A stretch of 64,000 bases of DNA, taken from contig NZ_NPKR01000011.1 in NCBI RefSeq assembly GCF_008329535.1, positions 175,233 to 239,232 of the forward strand. The letters are read 5' to 3'. Shown here piece by piece: positions 43,975 through 52,487 of the stretch. How positions within the stretch are numbered: position 1 is the first letter of the stretch; each line of letters opens with the position of its first letter. A model generated the notes under the pieces. It had not been told where the DNA came from and made no database searches. It saw nothing but the letters and a program-made list of their open reading frames with translations. The stretch comes from Mycolicibacterium sp. P1-18. Lineage in GTDB: Bacteria; Actinomycetota; Actinomycetes; Mycobacteriales; Mycobacteriaceae. The position numbers were made by a program, and so were the translations under genes.

Positions 43975-44747
43975 ACGGCGAGCAGGCGGTACAGCCCGAT
44001 CAGGCCGACGATCACGATGATCACCCGCAGCGCCCTGGGCGACAGCCGTCGCCCGTAGTGGGCGCCGAGGAAACCGCCGAGCAGCGAACCCACGGCGATC
44101 AGGCCCGCCGCGATCCAGCTGATCCGGTCGAACGCGACCAGCGTGTACGCCGCGGCGGCGACCACGTTCACGAGCAGTGACAGCAGGTTCTTCGCCGCGT
44201 TCATCCGCTGCATCGACTCGGGCAGCAGCGCGCCCATCACGCCGATCAGCAGAATGCCTTGGGCCGCGGTGAAGTAACCGCCGTAGACGCCGACGGCGAA
44301 CGTGCCGATGACCACCAGGGCCATCCGGCCGGTGGAGATGGGCGCTGCCTCGTCGGCCGACCGCTTCTTGGCCCACGCCTGAATCCGCGGGCCCAGCACC
44401 ACCAGCAGCAGCGCGCCGATCAGCAGGATCGGCACGACGGTGACGAACACCTTCTCGGGCAGATGGAGCAACAGCCACGCGCCGAGCCCCGCGCCGAGCA
44501 GGGACGCCGGGATCTGCCATTTCAGCCGGCCCCACTGGCCCTTCAGCTCACGGCGGTAGCCCCAGGTGCCGGAGATTCCGCCGGCGACCAGCCCCACCGC
44601 GTTGGACATCGTCGCCGTCACCGGTGGATATCCCAGGGCAACCAACGTGGGGAAGGTGATCAGGGTGCCCGAGCCGACGACCGCGTTGATGGCGCCGGCT
44701 CCGACACCCGCCAGGGCGATCAGAATCATGTGGGCGACGGACACCAC
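43971..44747 (-). CDS. TauE/SafE-family membrane permease
   Basis: This 258-residue membrane protein has seven or eight hydrophobic helices. The TauE/SafE (TSUP) repeat motifs are GAGAINAVVGSGTLITFPTL in the first half and GGYFTAAQG in the second. Members move sulfite, sulfoacetate or other organosulfur anions, or act as putative sulfate-related transporters. It lies 31 bases downstream of a second TSUP gene and is probably in the same transcript, below the Cys-codon leader. Confidence 0.83.
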   Translation of the reverse strand: MVSVAHMILIALAGVGAGAINAVVGSGTLITFPTLVALGYPPVTATMSNAVGLVAGGISGTWGYRRELKGQWGRLKWQIPASLLGAGLGAWLLLHLPEKVFVTVVPILLIGALLLVVLGPRIQAWAKKRSADEAAPISTGRMALVVIGTFAVGVYGGYFTAAQGILLIGVMGALLPESMQRMNAAKNLLSLLVNVVAAAAYTLVAFDRISWIAAGLIAVGSLLGGFLGAHYGRRLSPRALRVIIVIVGLIGLYRLLAV

Positions 44748-44778
44748 GTGACCCTATCGGGCCGTTCGCCGCCCGCCG

Positions 44779-45690
44779 TCAGCGAGCGTCGTCGGCGGTC
44801 TCGGGTTCCAGCGCGGCGGGGACGAACGCAGGGGCCTTCATGAGCCTCCACGCGAGGTAGACGAACGACGCCCACGCCACGACGATGGTGGCGTAGATCA
44901 ACGTCGACCACGGCGACGCGATGGCGAAGTAGTGCACCAACTTCTGCGAGTTGGTCAGGACGATGACGCCGCCGACCGCGGTCCCCAGCAACGCGGGGCT
45001 CACCCGGCTCACCAACCATGCGGCAAACGGCGCGGCGACGACGCCACCGATTGCCAGGCCGAGCACGATCGGCAGGTTGTCGAAGAACTCCTCGCGCAGG
45101 CCGATCAGGAACCCCGCCGACGCCGACACCGCGACCAGGAACTCCGACGCGCTCACCGAGCCGATCACCGTCCGCGGCGCCGTCTTGCCCTGCGACAGCA
45201 GGGTGCTGGTCGTCACGGGGCCCCAGCCGCCACCACCGGAGGCGTCGATGAATCCGCCGAACAACCCCAGCGGCGCGAGGAACTTGGCCCCGTGCTTGGT
45301 GGTGCCGACCTTGACCGCCGGCGGGTTCCTCAGCGAGAAGCGCAACAGGACGTAGACGCCGATCGCGACGAGGATGGCCGCCATCACCGGTGCCGCGTCC
45401 TCGGTCGACAGCGACGACAGCACCGTCGCACCGAGGAAGGCCCCGACGGCTCCCGGCACGCCGAGCCGCAGCACGAGCCCCCAGTCTATGTTCTTGAACC
45501 TCCAGTGCGAGATGCCGGAGGCGAAGGTGGTGCCGACCTCGGCGAGGTGCACCGCCGCGCTGGCCTGAGCCGAGGCGACGCCGCTGAGCACCAGCAGGGT
45601 GGAGGCCGTGACGCCGAACGCCATGCCGAGGGCGCCGTCGACGAGTTGGGCACCTACTCCGACGAGGGTGAAGACGATGAGCGAACGCAC
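44779..45690 (-). CDS. TauE/SafE-family membrane permease
   Basis: This 303-residue protein has about eight helices. The TSUP signature in the first half is GVGAQLVDGALGMAFGVTAS, and a second glycine-rich element, GGFIDASGGGGWGPV, is present in the second half. These permeases carry sulfur-containing anions such as sulfite. Tandem copies may form a heteromer or handle different substrates. GTG 45690 starts 61 bases after the leader ORF stop. The leader has tandem Cys codons and two hairpins, which suggests control by cysteine or sulfur supply. Confidence 0.83.
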   Translation of the reverse strand: MRSLIVFTLVGVGAQLVDGALGMAFGVTASTLLVLSGVASAQASAAVHLAEVGTTFASGISHWRFKNIDWGLVLRLGVPGAVGAFLGATVLSSLSTEDAAPVMAAILVAIGVYVLLRFSLRNPPAVKVGTTKHGAKFLAPLGLFGGFIDASGGGGWGPVTTSTLLSQGKTAPRTVIGSVSASEFLVAVSASAGFLIGLREEFFDNLPIVLGLAIGGVVAAPFAAWLVSRVSPALLGTAVGGVIVLTNSQKLVHYFAIASPWSTLIYATIVVAWASFVYLAWRLMKAPAFVPAALEPETADDAR

Positions 45691-45714
45691 GAGGTTCGGC
45701 TACTTTCGATCGAA

Positions 45715-45732
45715 TGGCACCGCCGGGTGCCA
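45715..45732 (-). promoter_or_regulatory. Hairpin 2 between leader ORF and TauE/SafE gene
   Basis: On the minus strand TGGCACC-CGGC-GGTGCCA forms a perfect 7-bp stem with a 4-base loop, ending 25 bases before the GTG start of the permease. It may act as a downstream attenuation structure. Confidence 0.55.
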
Positions 45733-45735
45733 CGG

Positions 45736-45768
45736 GTTGTCCGGACGCGAGTCAACCGCGCGGACAAC
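45736..45768 (-). promoter_or_regulatory. Hairpin 1 overlapping the tandem Cys codons of the leader ORF
   Basis: On the minus strand, GTTGTCCG (45761-45768) pairs perfectly with CGGACAAC (45736-45743) across a 17-base loop. The 5' arm covers the two TGT codons at 45764-45769 almost entirely. A ribosome stalled at those codons would prevent this hairpin from forming. Confidence 0.6.
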
Positions 45769-45862
45769 ACCATTCGTCGAAGGCAATGAAACGTCGGGAC
45801 GGCCAGAACGGCTCCAGTGCGCAGGCATGGGAGGGCGCGGTACGGAAGGCCAGCTCAGCCAT
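45752..45862 (-). CDS. Cys-rich leader peptide ORF (36 aa), putative attenuator
   Basis: The ATG at 45862 is preceded by AGGGGAG at good spacing. The ORF codes MAELAFRTAPSHACALEPFW, then PSRRFIAFDEWCCPRG, and stops with TGA at 45752. It has two adjacent Cys codons four codons before the end and another Cys earlier. It lies 50 bases after der and 61 bases before the first TauE/SafE gene, and its Cys codons sit in the 5' arm of a perfect hairpin. Short ORFs with tandem Cys codons upstream of sulfur genes act as cysteine-sensing attenuators in mycobacteria. The same mechanism is inferred here; no sequence match was tested. Confidence 0.7.
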   Translation of the reverse strand: MAELAFRTAPSHACALEPFWPSRRFIAFDEWCCPRG

Positions 45863-45913
45863 CACCACTCCCCTCTCACGCGCGTTCCCTTCAGGATACG
45901 CACAGACGCCGAT

Positions 45914-47359
45914 CTAGCGCTTCTTGCCGCCCTGGGCACGCTTCTCCCGCACCCGCACGTTGATCTTGATGGGGCTGCCCTCGAAGCCGAACTTCTCGCG
46001 CAGCTTGCGCTCGATGAAGCGTCGGTAACCCGCCTCCAGGAACCCCGAGGTGAACAGCACGAAGGTCGGCGGCCGCGCCGTCGCCTGGGTGGCGAACAGG
46101 ATCTTGGGCTGCTTCCCGCCGCGCACCGGCGGCGGGGTCGCGGCGACGAGTTCCTTGAGGAACGTGTTGAGCTGACCGGTGGTGATGCGCTTGTCCCACG
46201 ACGCGAGCGCAGCCTCCAGGGCGGGCACCAGCCGCTGCACGGCACGGCCGGTCTTGGCGGAGATGTTCACCCGCTGCGCCCACTGCACCTGCTCGAGGGA
46301 AAGGTCAATCTCGCGGTCCAGCAGATAGCGCCGGTCCTCGTCCATCAGGTCCCACTTGTTGAACGCCAGCACGACGGCGCGGCCGGCCTCGATCACCATC
46401 GACAGCACCCGCTGGTCCTGCTCGGTGAGCGGCTCCGACGAGTCGATCATGACGACGACGACCTCGGCCGCGTCGATGGCACCGTGCGTGCGCACCGACG
46501 CGTAGAACTCGTGGCCGCTGGCTTGGCCGACCTTGCGGCGCAGCCCCGCGGTGTCGACGAAGCGCCAGAGCTTGCCGCCGAGCTCGATCAGCGAGTCGAC
46601 GGGGTCGACGGTCGTCCCCGCGACGTCGTGCACCACCGACCGTTCTTCGTTGGCGAGCCGGTTGATGAGTGAGCTCTTGCCGACGTTGGGCTTGCCGACC
46701 AGCGCGACGCGTCGCGGACCGCCGGTGCCGGATCCCATCTCCGACACCTCGGGCAGCACCTCGAGCACCGCGTCCAGCAGATCGGCCACGCCACGGCCGT
46801 GCACGGCGCTGACCGGGTGCGGCTGACCGAGTCCCAGCGACCAGAGCAGCGCGGCCTCGGACTCCATCTTCTCGTTGTCGACCTTGTTGGCCGCCAGGAA
46901 CACCGGCTTGCCCGACTTCTGCAGGCGCTTGGCCGCAGCCTCGTCGGCGCTGGTGGCACCGGTGATGGAGTCGACCACCAGGATGATCGCGTCGGCGGTG
47001 CGCATGGCGACGGTGGCCTGCTCGGCCACCAACTGCTGAAGACCCTTGGCGTCGGGCTCCCAGCCACCGGTGTCCTGCACCATGAACCGGCGTCCCAGCC
47101 AGTTGGCGTCGTAGGACACCCGGTCGCGGGTGACGCCGGGGATGTCCTGCACCACGGCCTCACGGCGGCCCAGGATTCGGTTCACCAGCGTGGACTTGCC
47201 GACGTTGGGTCGTCCGACCACGGCCACGACCGGCGGCGGCGCGAACTCGGCCTCCAGATCGCCGACCTCGACGCCGTCGGGCGGCAGTTGCCAGTCGCCC
47301 TCGTCGGACCAGGTGCCGTCGGCCTCGAAACCGATGTCGCCGGTGTCGTCGTCGCTCAT
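45914..47359 (-). CDS. der: Ribosome-associated GTPase Der (EngA)
   Basis: This 481-residue protein has two GTPase domains in tandem. The first has GRPNVGKSTLVNRI and NKVD. The second has GKPNVGKSSLINRL, DTAGLRRK and NKWD. A C-terminal KH-like domain (about 385-475) binds rRNA. Der helps mature the 50S ribosomal subunit. It overlaps the stop of cmk by four bases (ATGA) and continues the conserved mycobacterial block. The N-terminal extension of about 45 acidic residues before the first G1 motif is usual for actinobacterial Der. Confidence 0.96.
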   Translation of the reverse strand: MSDDDTGDIGFEADGTWSDEGDWQLPPDGVEVGDLEAEFAPPPVVAVVGRPNVGKSTLVNRILGRREAVVQDIPGVTRDRVSYDANWLGRRFMVQDTGGWEPDAKGLQQLVAEQATVAMRTADAIILVVDSITGATSADEAAAKRLQKSGKPVFLAANKVDNEKMESEAALLWSLGLGQPHPVSAVHGRGVADLLDAVLEVLPEVSEMGSGTGGPRRVALVGKPNVGKSSLINRLANEERSVVHDVAGTTVDPVDSLIELGGKLWRFVDTAGLRRKVGQASGHEFYASVRTHGAIDAAEVVVVMIDSSEPLTEQDQRVLSMVIEAGRAVVLAFNKWDLMDEDRRYLLDREIDLSLEQVQWAQRVNISAKTGRAVQRLVPALEAALASWDKRITTGQLNTFLKELVAATPPPVRGGKQPKILFATQATARPPTFVLFTSGFLEAGYRRFIERKLREKFGFEGSPIKINVRVREKRAQGGKKR

Positions 47360-48075
47360 CGCTTCACACTCTGTTCTCGGCGTGAGTGCGCGTCGCCACT
47401 CGTGCCAACTCGCTCGACCAGGTCGAGAAGACGTGCCACGGTCTCGGATTGAGACATGTCACTGCTGTCGACGACGATCGCGTCGTCGGCCGCGCGCAGG
47501 GGCGACACGGCTCGGGTGGAATCCAGGTGGTCGCGGCGCAGCACGTCGGCCAGCACCGCGTCGTAGTCGCCAGGCCGACCGGATTCGACGTTCTGGTCGT
47601 TGCGGCGTCGGGCGCGCTCCTCGGGCGAGGCGGTCAGGAAGACCTTCAGGTCGGCGTCGGGCAGGACGACGGTGCCGATGTCGCGGCCCTCGACCACCAC
47701 GGCCACCGTGCCGTCGGCGAGTTCGCGCTGCCGGTCGACCAGTCGGGTCCGCACCTCGGGCACGGCGGAGACCGCCGAGACCGCCTTGGTCACCGCGTCA
47801 CCGCGGATCTCCGCCGAGACGTCCTCTCCCCCAAGGAAGTACAGGTCCTCGTCGGGATCGAAGCCGACGGCCAAGTCGACGCCCGAGGCCAGCTCGGCCA
47901 CCGCGGCGGCGTCGTCGGGATCCAGACCGGCGCGCAGCACGGCCAGCGTCACGATCCGGTACATCGCCCCGGTGTTGAGGTAGCGCGCACCGAGTGCTCT
48001 CGCCAAACCCCGTGAGACGGAGGACTTTCCGGTACCCGCAGGCCCGTCGACGGCGATGGTCAGCGGTGCGCTCAC
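47356..48075 (-). CDS. cmk: Cytidylate kinase
   Basis: This 239-residue kinase carries the P-loop GPAGTGKSSVSRGLA and the conserved ARYLNTGAMYR. The EGRDIGTVVLPDADLKVFLTA segment binds the nucleotide monophosphate. Cmk converts CMP and dCMP to diphosphates using ATP. It is about the usual length for the family. It overlaps der downstream and the RluB-type gene upstream by four bases each, so the three are one unit. Confidence 0.95.
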   Translation of the reverse strand: MSAPLTIAVDGPAGTGKSSVSRGLARALGARYLNTGAMYRIVTLAVLRAGLDPDDAAAVAELASGVDLAVGFDPDEDLYFLGGEDVSAEIRGDAVTKAVSAVSAVPEVRTRLVDRQRELADGTVAVVVEGRDIGTVVLPDADLKVFLTASPEERARRRNDQNVESGRPGDYDAVLADVLRRDHLDSTRAVSPLRAADDAIVVDSSDMSQSETVARLLDLVERVGTSGDAHSRREQSVKR

Positions 48076-48818
48076 ATCCCCACCGCCTTGTAGAGTTCGC
48101 CGACCTCTTTGCTCGTCAAAACCCGGATGCTGCCCGGCTTCTGCTCGCCGAGCGTCACCGTGCCGATGTCGGTGCGAACCAGGTCGGTGACGGGGAAGCC
48201 GACCGCGGCCAGCATCCGTCGCACGATCCGCTTGCGGCCCTCGTGCAGGGTCACGGTCACCAGTGACTTCCCGGGCACCGTGTCGACCATCGCGAAGTCG
48301 TCGACGTGGATGGGACCGTCGTCCAACTCGATGCCCGCCTTCAGCTTCTTGCCCAGGCCGCGCGGCACCGATCCGACGACGGTGGCCAGATAGGTCTTGG
48401 GCACCTCGTAGGACGGGTGCATCAGACGGTGGGCCAGCTCGCCGTCGTTGGTGAGGATCAACAGGCCCTCGGTGTCGGCGTCCAACCGGCCCACGTGGAA
48501 GAGCTTCTTGTTGCCGCGGACCCGGTACTCGACCAGATCGCCGACGCAGGGCCTGCCCTGGTCGTCGGACATCGTCGAGTGCATGCCGCGCTCTTTGTTG
48601 ATCGCCAGGTACACCATGGTGTCGTCGCGCCGGATCTTCACGCCGTCGACGCGGATCTCCGTGTTGTCGGCGTCGACGCGGGTGCCCATCTCGGTCACGA
48701 TGTGCCCGTCGACTTCGACCCGGCCGTCGCGGATCATGCGTTCCGCGACGCGGCGCGAGGCGACTCCCGCCTGGGACAGCACCTTCTGCAGTCGGGTGCC
48801 TTCGTCTTCGTCGGCCAT
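48072..48818 (-). CDS. RluB/RsuA-type pseudouridine synthase
   Basis: This 248-residue protein has an S4 RNA-binding domain (LQKVLSQAGVASRRVAERMI) at about 10-60. The catalytic aspartate is in GRLDADTEGLLILTNDG, typical of the RsuA/RluB/E/F class. This class makes pseudouridine in 23S or 16S rRNA; the actinobacterial RluB-like copy is usually predicted to act on 23S rRNA. It sits next to scpB with only one base between them, so the two are co-translated. Confidence 0.93.
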   Translation of the reverse strand: MADEDEGTRLQKVLSQAGVASRRVAERMIRDGRVEVDGHIVTEMGTRVDADNTEIRVDGVKIRRDDTMVYLAINKERGMHSTMSDDQGRPCVGDLVEYRVRGNKKLFHVGRLDADTEGLLILTNDGELAHRLMHPSYEVPKTYLATVVGSVPRGLGKKLKAGIELDDGPIHVDDFAMVDTVPGKSLVTVTLHEGRKRIVRRMLAAVGFPVTDLVRTDIGTVTLGEQKPGSIRVLTSKEVGELYKAVGM

Positions 48819-48819
48819 G

Positions 48820-49515
48820 TCAGTCCTTGTCTACGTCGAAGGCCAGCGATTGATTGTTGGGCACCACACCGAGTTTCACGAACCGGGGTTCGTCGGCCAA
48901 TGACTCGGTGATGTCGTCGATGTTGTCGATGTCTGGGAGTAGCGGAGCGATGTCGGGGAGGTCGGCCAGGGTGGAGAGCCCCAACCGCTCGAGGAACAGT
49001 TCCGTGGTTGCGAAAGTGGTTGCGCCGGTGTCGGAGTCGGTACCGGATTCGGTGATCAGCCCGCGAGCCAGCAGGGTCCGCATCACCGCGTCGCAGTTGA
49101 CGCCACGCACGGCGCTGACCCGCACCCGGCTCACGGGCTGCCGGTAAGCGACCACGGCCAGCGTCTCCAGCGCGGCGCGCGTCAGCTTCGAGCGCGTCCC
49201 GTCCAGCAGGAGCCGCTCGACGAACGGTGCGTACCGCGCCCTGGTGTACATCCGCCAGCCGCCACCGGCTTCGCGCAGCTCCATGCCACTCTCTCTGGCG
49301 GTCAGCTCGTCGGCCATCAGGTGCAGCTTCGCCGCCACCCGGTCGGCGGGCTGGTCGACCGCGGTGGACAGTGCGTCGACGGTCACCGGAGTGTCCACCA
49401 CCAGCAGCAGCGCCTCCAACACGGCACCGAGGTCGTCGTCCGCCATCTCGGGTTCGAGAGCAAGGTCGACCCCCAGTTCGGAGGCAGTGTCGGGCTCGGG
49501 GTGGTCGTCGGTCAT
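48820..49515 (-). CDS. scpB: Segregation and condensation protein B
   Basis: This 231-residue protein has the two winged-helix domains of ScpB, including LEALLLVVDTPVTVDAL, the conserved LTRAALETLAVVAYRQPVSR and the GLITESG region. ScpB joins ScpA and an SMC protein to form the complex that organises and separates chromosomes. ATG 49515 is chosen; scpA ends 11 bases upstream. Confidence 0.93.
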   Translation of the reverse strand: MTDDHPEPDTASELGVDLALEPEMADDDLGAVLEALLLVVDTPVTVDALSTAVDQPADRVAAKLHLMADELTARESGMELREAGGGWRMYTRARYAPFVERLLLDGTRSKLTRAALETLAVVAYRQPVSRVRVSAVRGVNCDAVMRTLLARGLITESGTDSDTGATTFATTELFLERLGLSTLADLPDIAPLLPDIDNIDDITESLADEPRFVKLGVVPNNQSLAFDVDKD

Positions 49516-49526
49516 GTACGTATTTC

Positions 49527-50339
49527 TCACTCTTCCACCGCCGTGGACAGGTATTCGCTGGTCGGGCGATCCCCGGTCCACGAAACGTGCAGCACACCAA
49601 GCGGTTCTGGCTGGTCAAACAATACCGCGTTGGCCCGGAACAACTCCAACAGCGCCATGAACCGCCCCACGATCTCGATGGTCGCGCCGCAGTCGGCCAC
49701 CAGGTCCGAGAACGACGCCCACGCCCCGATTCCGCGCTCTTCGAGCATGCCCAGCAACAGTCGGGCCTGCTCGGGTACCGACACCCCCTGGACGTGCAGG
49801 TGGCCGAGACCAACGGTCGGGACGGGCCGCGGCGTGAAGGCCGACGCGGCGATCTGAGCGAAGCCAATCGCGTCCACACCCAGCGTGACCTCGGGTAACA
49901 GGTCGGAGAACTGCTCCTCGAGCGACACCAGCCGGGGATAGCTGCGCAGCGCGGCAGCCTCGAGTTCGCCGAACATCACCGCCACGTGCTTGTACGCGCG
50001 GTACTGCAGCAGCCGGGCGAACAGCAGGTCGCGAACCTCGAGCAGGGCCAGGTCTTCCTCGTCGTGCACCTCGCCGGCGGGCAGCAGTCGGGCCGCCTTC
50101 AGGTCCAGGAGGGTGGCGGCAATCACGAGGAACGCCGTGGTCTCGTCAAGCTCCAGGTGGCGCCCGATGTGTTTGGTGTAGGCGATGAAGTCGTCGGTCA
50201 CCCGGTGCAGCGCGACCTCGGTCACGTCCATCCGGTGGGCGAAGATCAGCTGCAGCAGCAGGTCGAACGGGCCCTCGAAGTTGCTCAGCCGGACGTGAAA
50301 TCCCGCCTGCGGTGACTCCTCCGGTACCGGCGAACTCAC
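49527..50339 (-). CDS. scpA: Segregation and condensation protein A
   Basis: This 270-residue kleisin begins with FHVRLSNFEGPFDLLLQLI, the N-terminal SMC-binding helix region. The middle is helical and the C-terminal winged helix includes GRFMALLELFRANAVLF. It bridges the two SMC heads together with ScpB. The start is GTG 50339, which overlaps the ParA stop by four bases (GTGA). Confidence 0.93.
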   Translation of the reverse strand: MSSPVPEESPQAGFHVRLSNFEGPFDLLLQLIFAHRMDVTEVALHRVTDDFIAYTKHIGRHLELDETTAFLVIAATLLDLKAARLLPAGEVHDEEDLALLEVRDLLFARLLQYRAYKHVAVMFGELEAAALRSYPRLVSLEEQFSDLLPEVTLGVDAIGFAQIAASAFTPRPVPTVGLGHLHVQGVSVPEQARLLLGMLEERGIGAWASFSDLVADCGATIEIVGRFMALLELFRANAVLFDQPEPLGVLHVSWTGDRPTSEYLSTAVEE

Positions 50340-51241
50340 GCGCCGAACCGGTCGATGACCTCACGCGCCAGCGACCGATACGCTTCTGCGCCAGTCGATT
50401 TGGGCGCCCAGGTGGTGATGGGCTCACCGGCGACGCTGGTCTCGGGAAAACGGACGGTCCTGGTGATGACGGTGTCGAACACCAGCTCGCCGAACTGCTG
50501 AAGCACCCGCGCCATCACCTCACGGGAGTTGACGGTCCGTGGGTCGTAGCGGGTGATCAGGATCCCGCCGATGTCCAGCTTCGGGTTGAGGCGTTCCTTG
50601 ACCTTGGTGACGGTGTCGGTCAGCAACGCCAGCCCGCGCAGCGAGAAGTACTCGCACTCGGTGGGGATGATGACGCTGTCCGCGCAGGCCAGCCCGTTGA
50701 CCGTCAGCAGGCCCAGGGACGGCTGGCAGTCGATCAGCACGTAGTCGTAGCGGTCGAGCACGGGGTGCAACGCGCGGGACAGCGAATGCTCGCGCCCGAC
50801 CTCGTTGACCAGCTGAATCTCGGCCGCCGACAGGTCGATGTTGCTCGGCACCAGGTCGAGGCCCTTGACGCGGGTCTTGATCAGCACGTCCTCGACCGAC
50901 ACCCGCGGTTCGATCAACAGGTTGTGCACCGTGTGATCCAGCTCGTAGTGCGGCACGCCCAGACCGGCCGACAGCGCGCCCTGCGGGTCGAGGTCCACCA
51001 GCAACACCCGACGTCCGTACTCGGCGAGGCTGGCGCCCAGGTTGATGGTCGACGTCGTCTTGCCGACGCCGCCCTTCTGGTTGCACATCGCGATGACCTT
51101 GGCCGGGCCGTGCACGCTCCGCGGCTTCGGTTCCGGGATGAACCGGGGAGGACGGCCCGTGTGGCCGACCGCGTCCTGCGCCCCGGCGCCGTCGGCGGTA
51201 CCAGCGTCGTCGGTCACTCGGGACCGCCGCCGGTCAGGCAT
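50336..51241 (-). CDS. ParA/Soj-family ATPase
   Basis: This 301-residue protein has the deviant Walker A KGGVGKTT at about 56-63, the VDLDPQG Walker A'/switch region and the LIDCQPSLGLLT Walker B. The order corresponds to Rv1708 in M. tuberculosis. It differs from the origin-linked parA; its role with scpAB suggests a part in chromosome organisation. The N-terminal 45 residues are low in order and rich in charged residues. GTG 51217 is an alternative start. Confidence 0.9.
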   Translation of the reverse strand: MPDRRRSRVTDDAGTADGAGAQDAVGHTGRPPRFIPEPKPRSVHGPAKVIAMCNQKGGVGKTTSTINLGASLAEYGRRVLLVDLDPQGALSAGLGVPHYELDHTVHNLLIEPRVSVEDVLIKTRVKGLDLVPSNIDLSAAEIQLVNEVGREHSLSRALHPVLDRYDYVLIDCQPSLGLLTVNGLACADSVIIPTECEYFSLRGLALLTDTVTKVKERLNPKLDIGGILITRYDPRTVNSREVMARVLQQFGELVFDTVITRTVRFPETSVAGEPITTWAPKSTGAEAYRSLAREVIDRFGA

Positions 51242-51315
51242 CCTTCGGGCTTGGCGAACATCGCTTGGAGTTTAACGGGATGGGAACGCTCTGGACGCCA
51301 GACCCGCGCGGGCGA

Positions 51316-52485
51316 CTAGAAGAGCTTGCTCCGCTTGACCCGCTGCGACTCCGCGACGGCCCTGGCGATGCGGGCCGCCATCCGTTCCGCCTGCGTGGAG
51401 GTGTAGCCGACGAGCGACGGCCGTGACCACATCCCCAAGAACCACAATCCCGGCTCGGCGGCGACGTCACCGCCGACCTTCGGGGTGCCGTCGTCGGCCA
51501 GCACGCCGAGTTGGCCGACGAGCGGTTCGAGCCCGGTGCGATATCCCGTGGCGGAGATCACCACGTCGGCGTCGAGTCGGGTGCGATCGGCCAGCACCAC
51601 GGACGACCCGTCGAACGCGGTCGTCGCCGCGACGACCTCCATCCCGCCGTCCCGGACGGCGTCGACCACCTCGGGGTCGACGATCGTCGGCGCCGCGTGC
51701 AGGCGGTGGGCCCGGCTGAACGGGCCCTCCGGAGGGATCGGCAGACCGACGTCGGTCAGATCGCCGAAGGCGGCCAGCCGGGCGCGCCGCGCGACCGCGT
51801 CGGCCAGCCTCGGCGGCAGGTGGAACAGCGGCCGGGCGACCACGTCGTTGGACCGACCGGCAGGTCCCCGGCGCGGCATCACGTTGGGTGGGGTCCGGAT
51901 CGAGAGCCACACCTTGGCCGCGCCTCCGGTCGCGAGGTCGTGCGCGATCTCCATGCCCGACGAGCCGGCGCCCACCACCAGCACCCGCTTACCCGCGAAC
52001 GGACGCGGATTGCGGTAGGCCGACGAGTGCAGCACCACACCTGGGAACGACGCCGATCCCGGCCAGTCCGGCAGCACCGGCGTGTGCAGGAAGCCCGTCG
52101 CCACGACGACGTGCGCGGCGCCGACGATGCCGGCGGGGGTGAGCACGCCCCACCCGGTGGGCTTGCGCCGCACCACCCGCTCGACGGGGGTGTTCAGCCG
52201 CAGCTCGATCCCGCGCTCGCCGGCGTGCTGCTCGAGATGGGAGACCACCTGGTCACGGGTCGGATACAGCGGAGTCCCCGTGGGATACGGCCGCTTTGGC
52301 AGATGCGAGTACCGGCGGCCGGTGTTGAGCCGCAACCGGTCGTACCGCTCGCGCCACGCCGCCCCGACCCCGTCGCCGGACTCGAACACCACCGACGGAA
52401 TCGACAGATCGCTCAGGCACAGGGCGGCGGCCAGACCCGACGTCCCCGCCCCGATCACGACGACCGGGTTCTCGGGTGCGGTCAC
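51316..52485 (-). CDS. Flavin-containing (YUCCA-like) monooxygenase family protein
   Basis: This 389-residue protein has the FAD motif VVVIGAGTSGLAAA at the start and the NADPH motif VLVVGAGSSGMEIA at about 170. A central ATG motif lies in VVVATGFLHTP, and DVVISATGYRTGL near the C-terminus. It resembles class B flavoprotein monooxygenases, which add oxygen to amines, ketones or sulfur compounds. It sits between parA and xerD, where M. tuberculosis carries other genes, so it is likely a lineage-specific insertion. GTG 52485 starts the gene; the xerD gene ends close downstream of its opposite end. Substrate unknown. Confidence 0.8.
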   Translation of the reverse strand: MTAPENPVVVIGAGTSGLAAALCLSDLSIPSVVFESGDGVGAAWRERYDRLRLNTGRRYSHLPKRPYPTGTPLYPTRDQVVSHLEQHAGERGIELRLNTPVERVVRRKPTGWGVLTPAGIVGAAHVVVATGFLHTPVLPDWPGSASFPGVVLHSSAYRNPRPFAGKRVLVVGAGSSGMEIAHDLATGGAAKVWLSIRTPPNVMPRRGPAGRSNDVVARPLFHLPPRLADAVARRARLAAFGDLTDVGLPIPPEGPFSRAHRLHAAPTIVDPEVVDAVRDGGMEVVAATTAFDGSSVVLADRTRLDADVVISATGYRTGLEPLVGQLGVLADDGTPKVGGDVAAEPGLWFLGMWSRPSLVGYTSTQAERMAARIARAVAESQRVKRSKLF

Positions 52486-52487
52486 GG

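Noticed and set aside
45691..45800. SAM-type riboswitch upstream of the TauE/SafE genes
   Set aside because: The conserved core of SAM-I or SAM-IV riboswitches is not present; the leader ORF with Cys codons explains the hairpins better.
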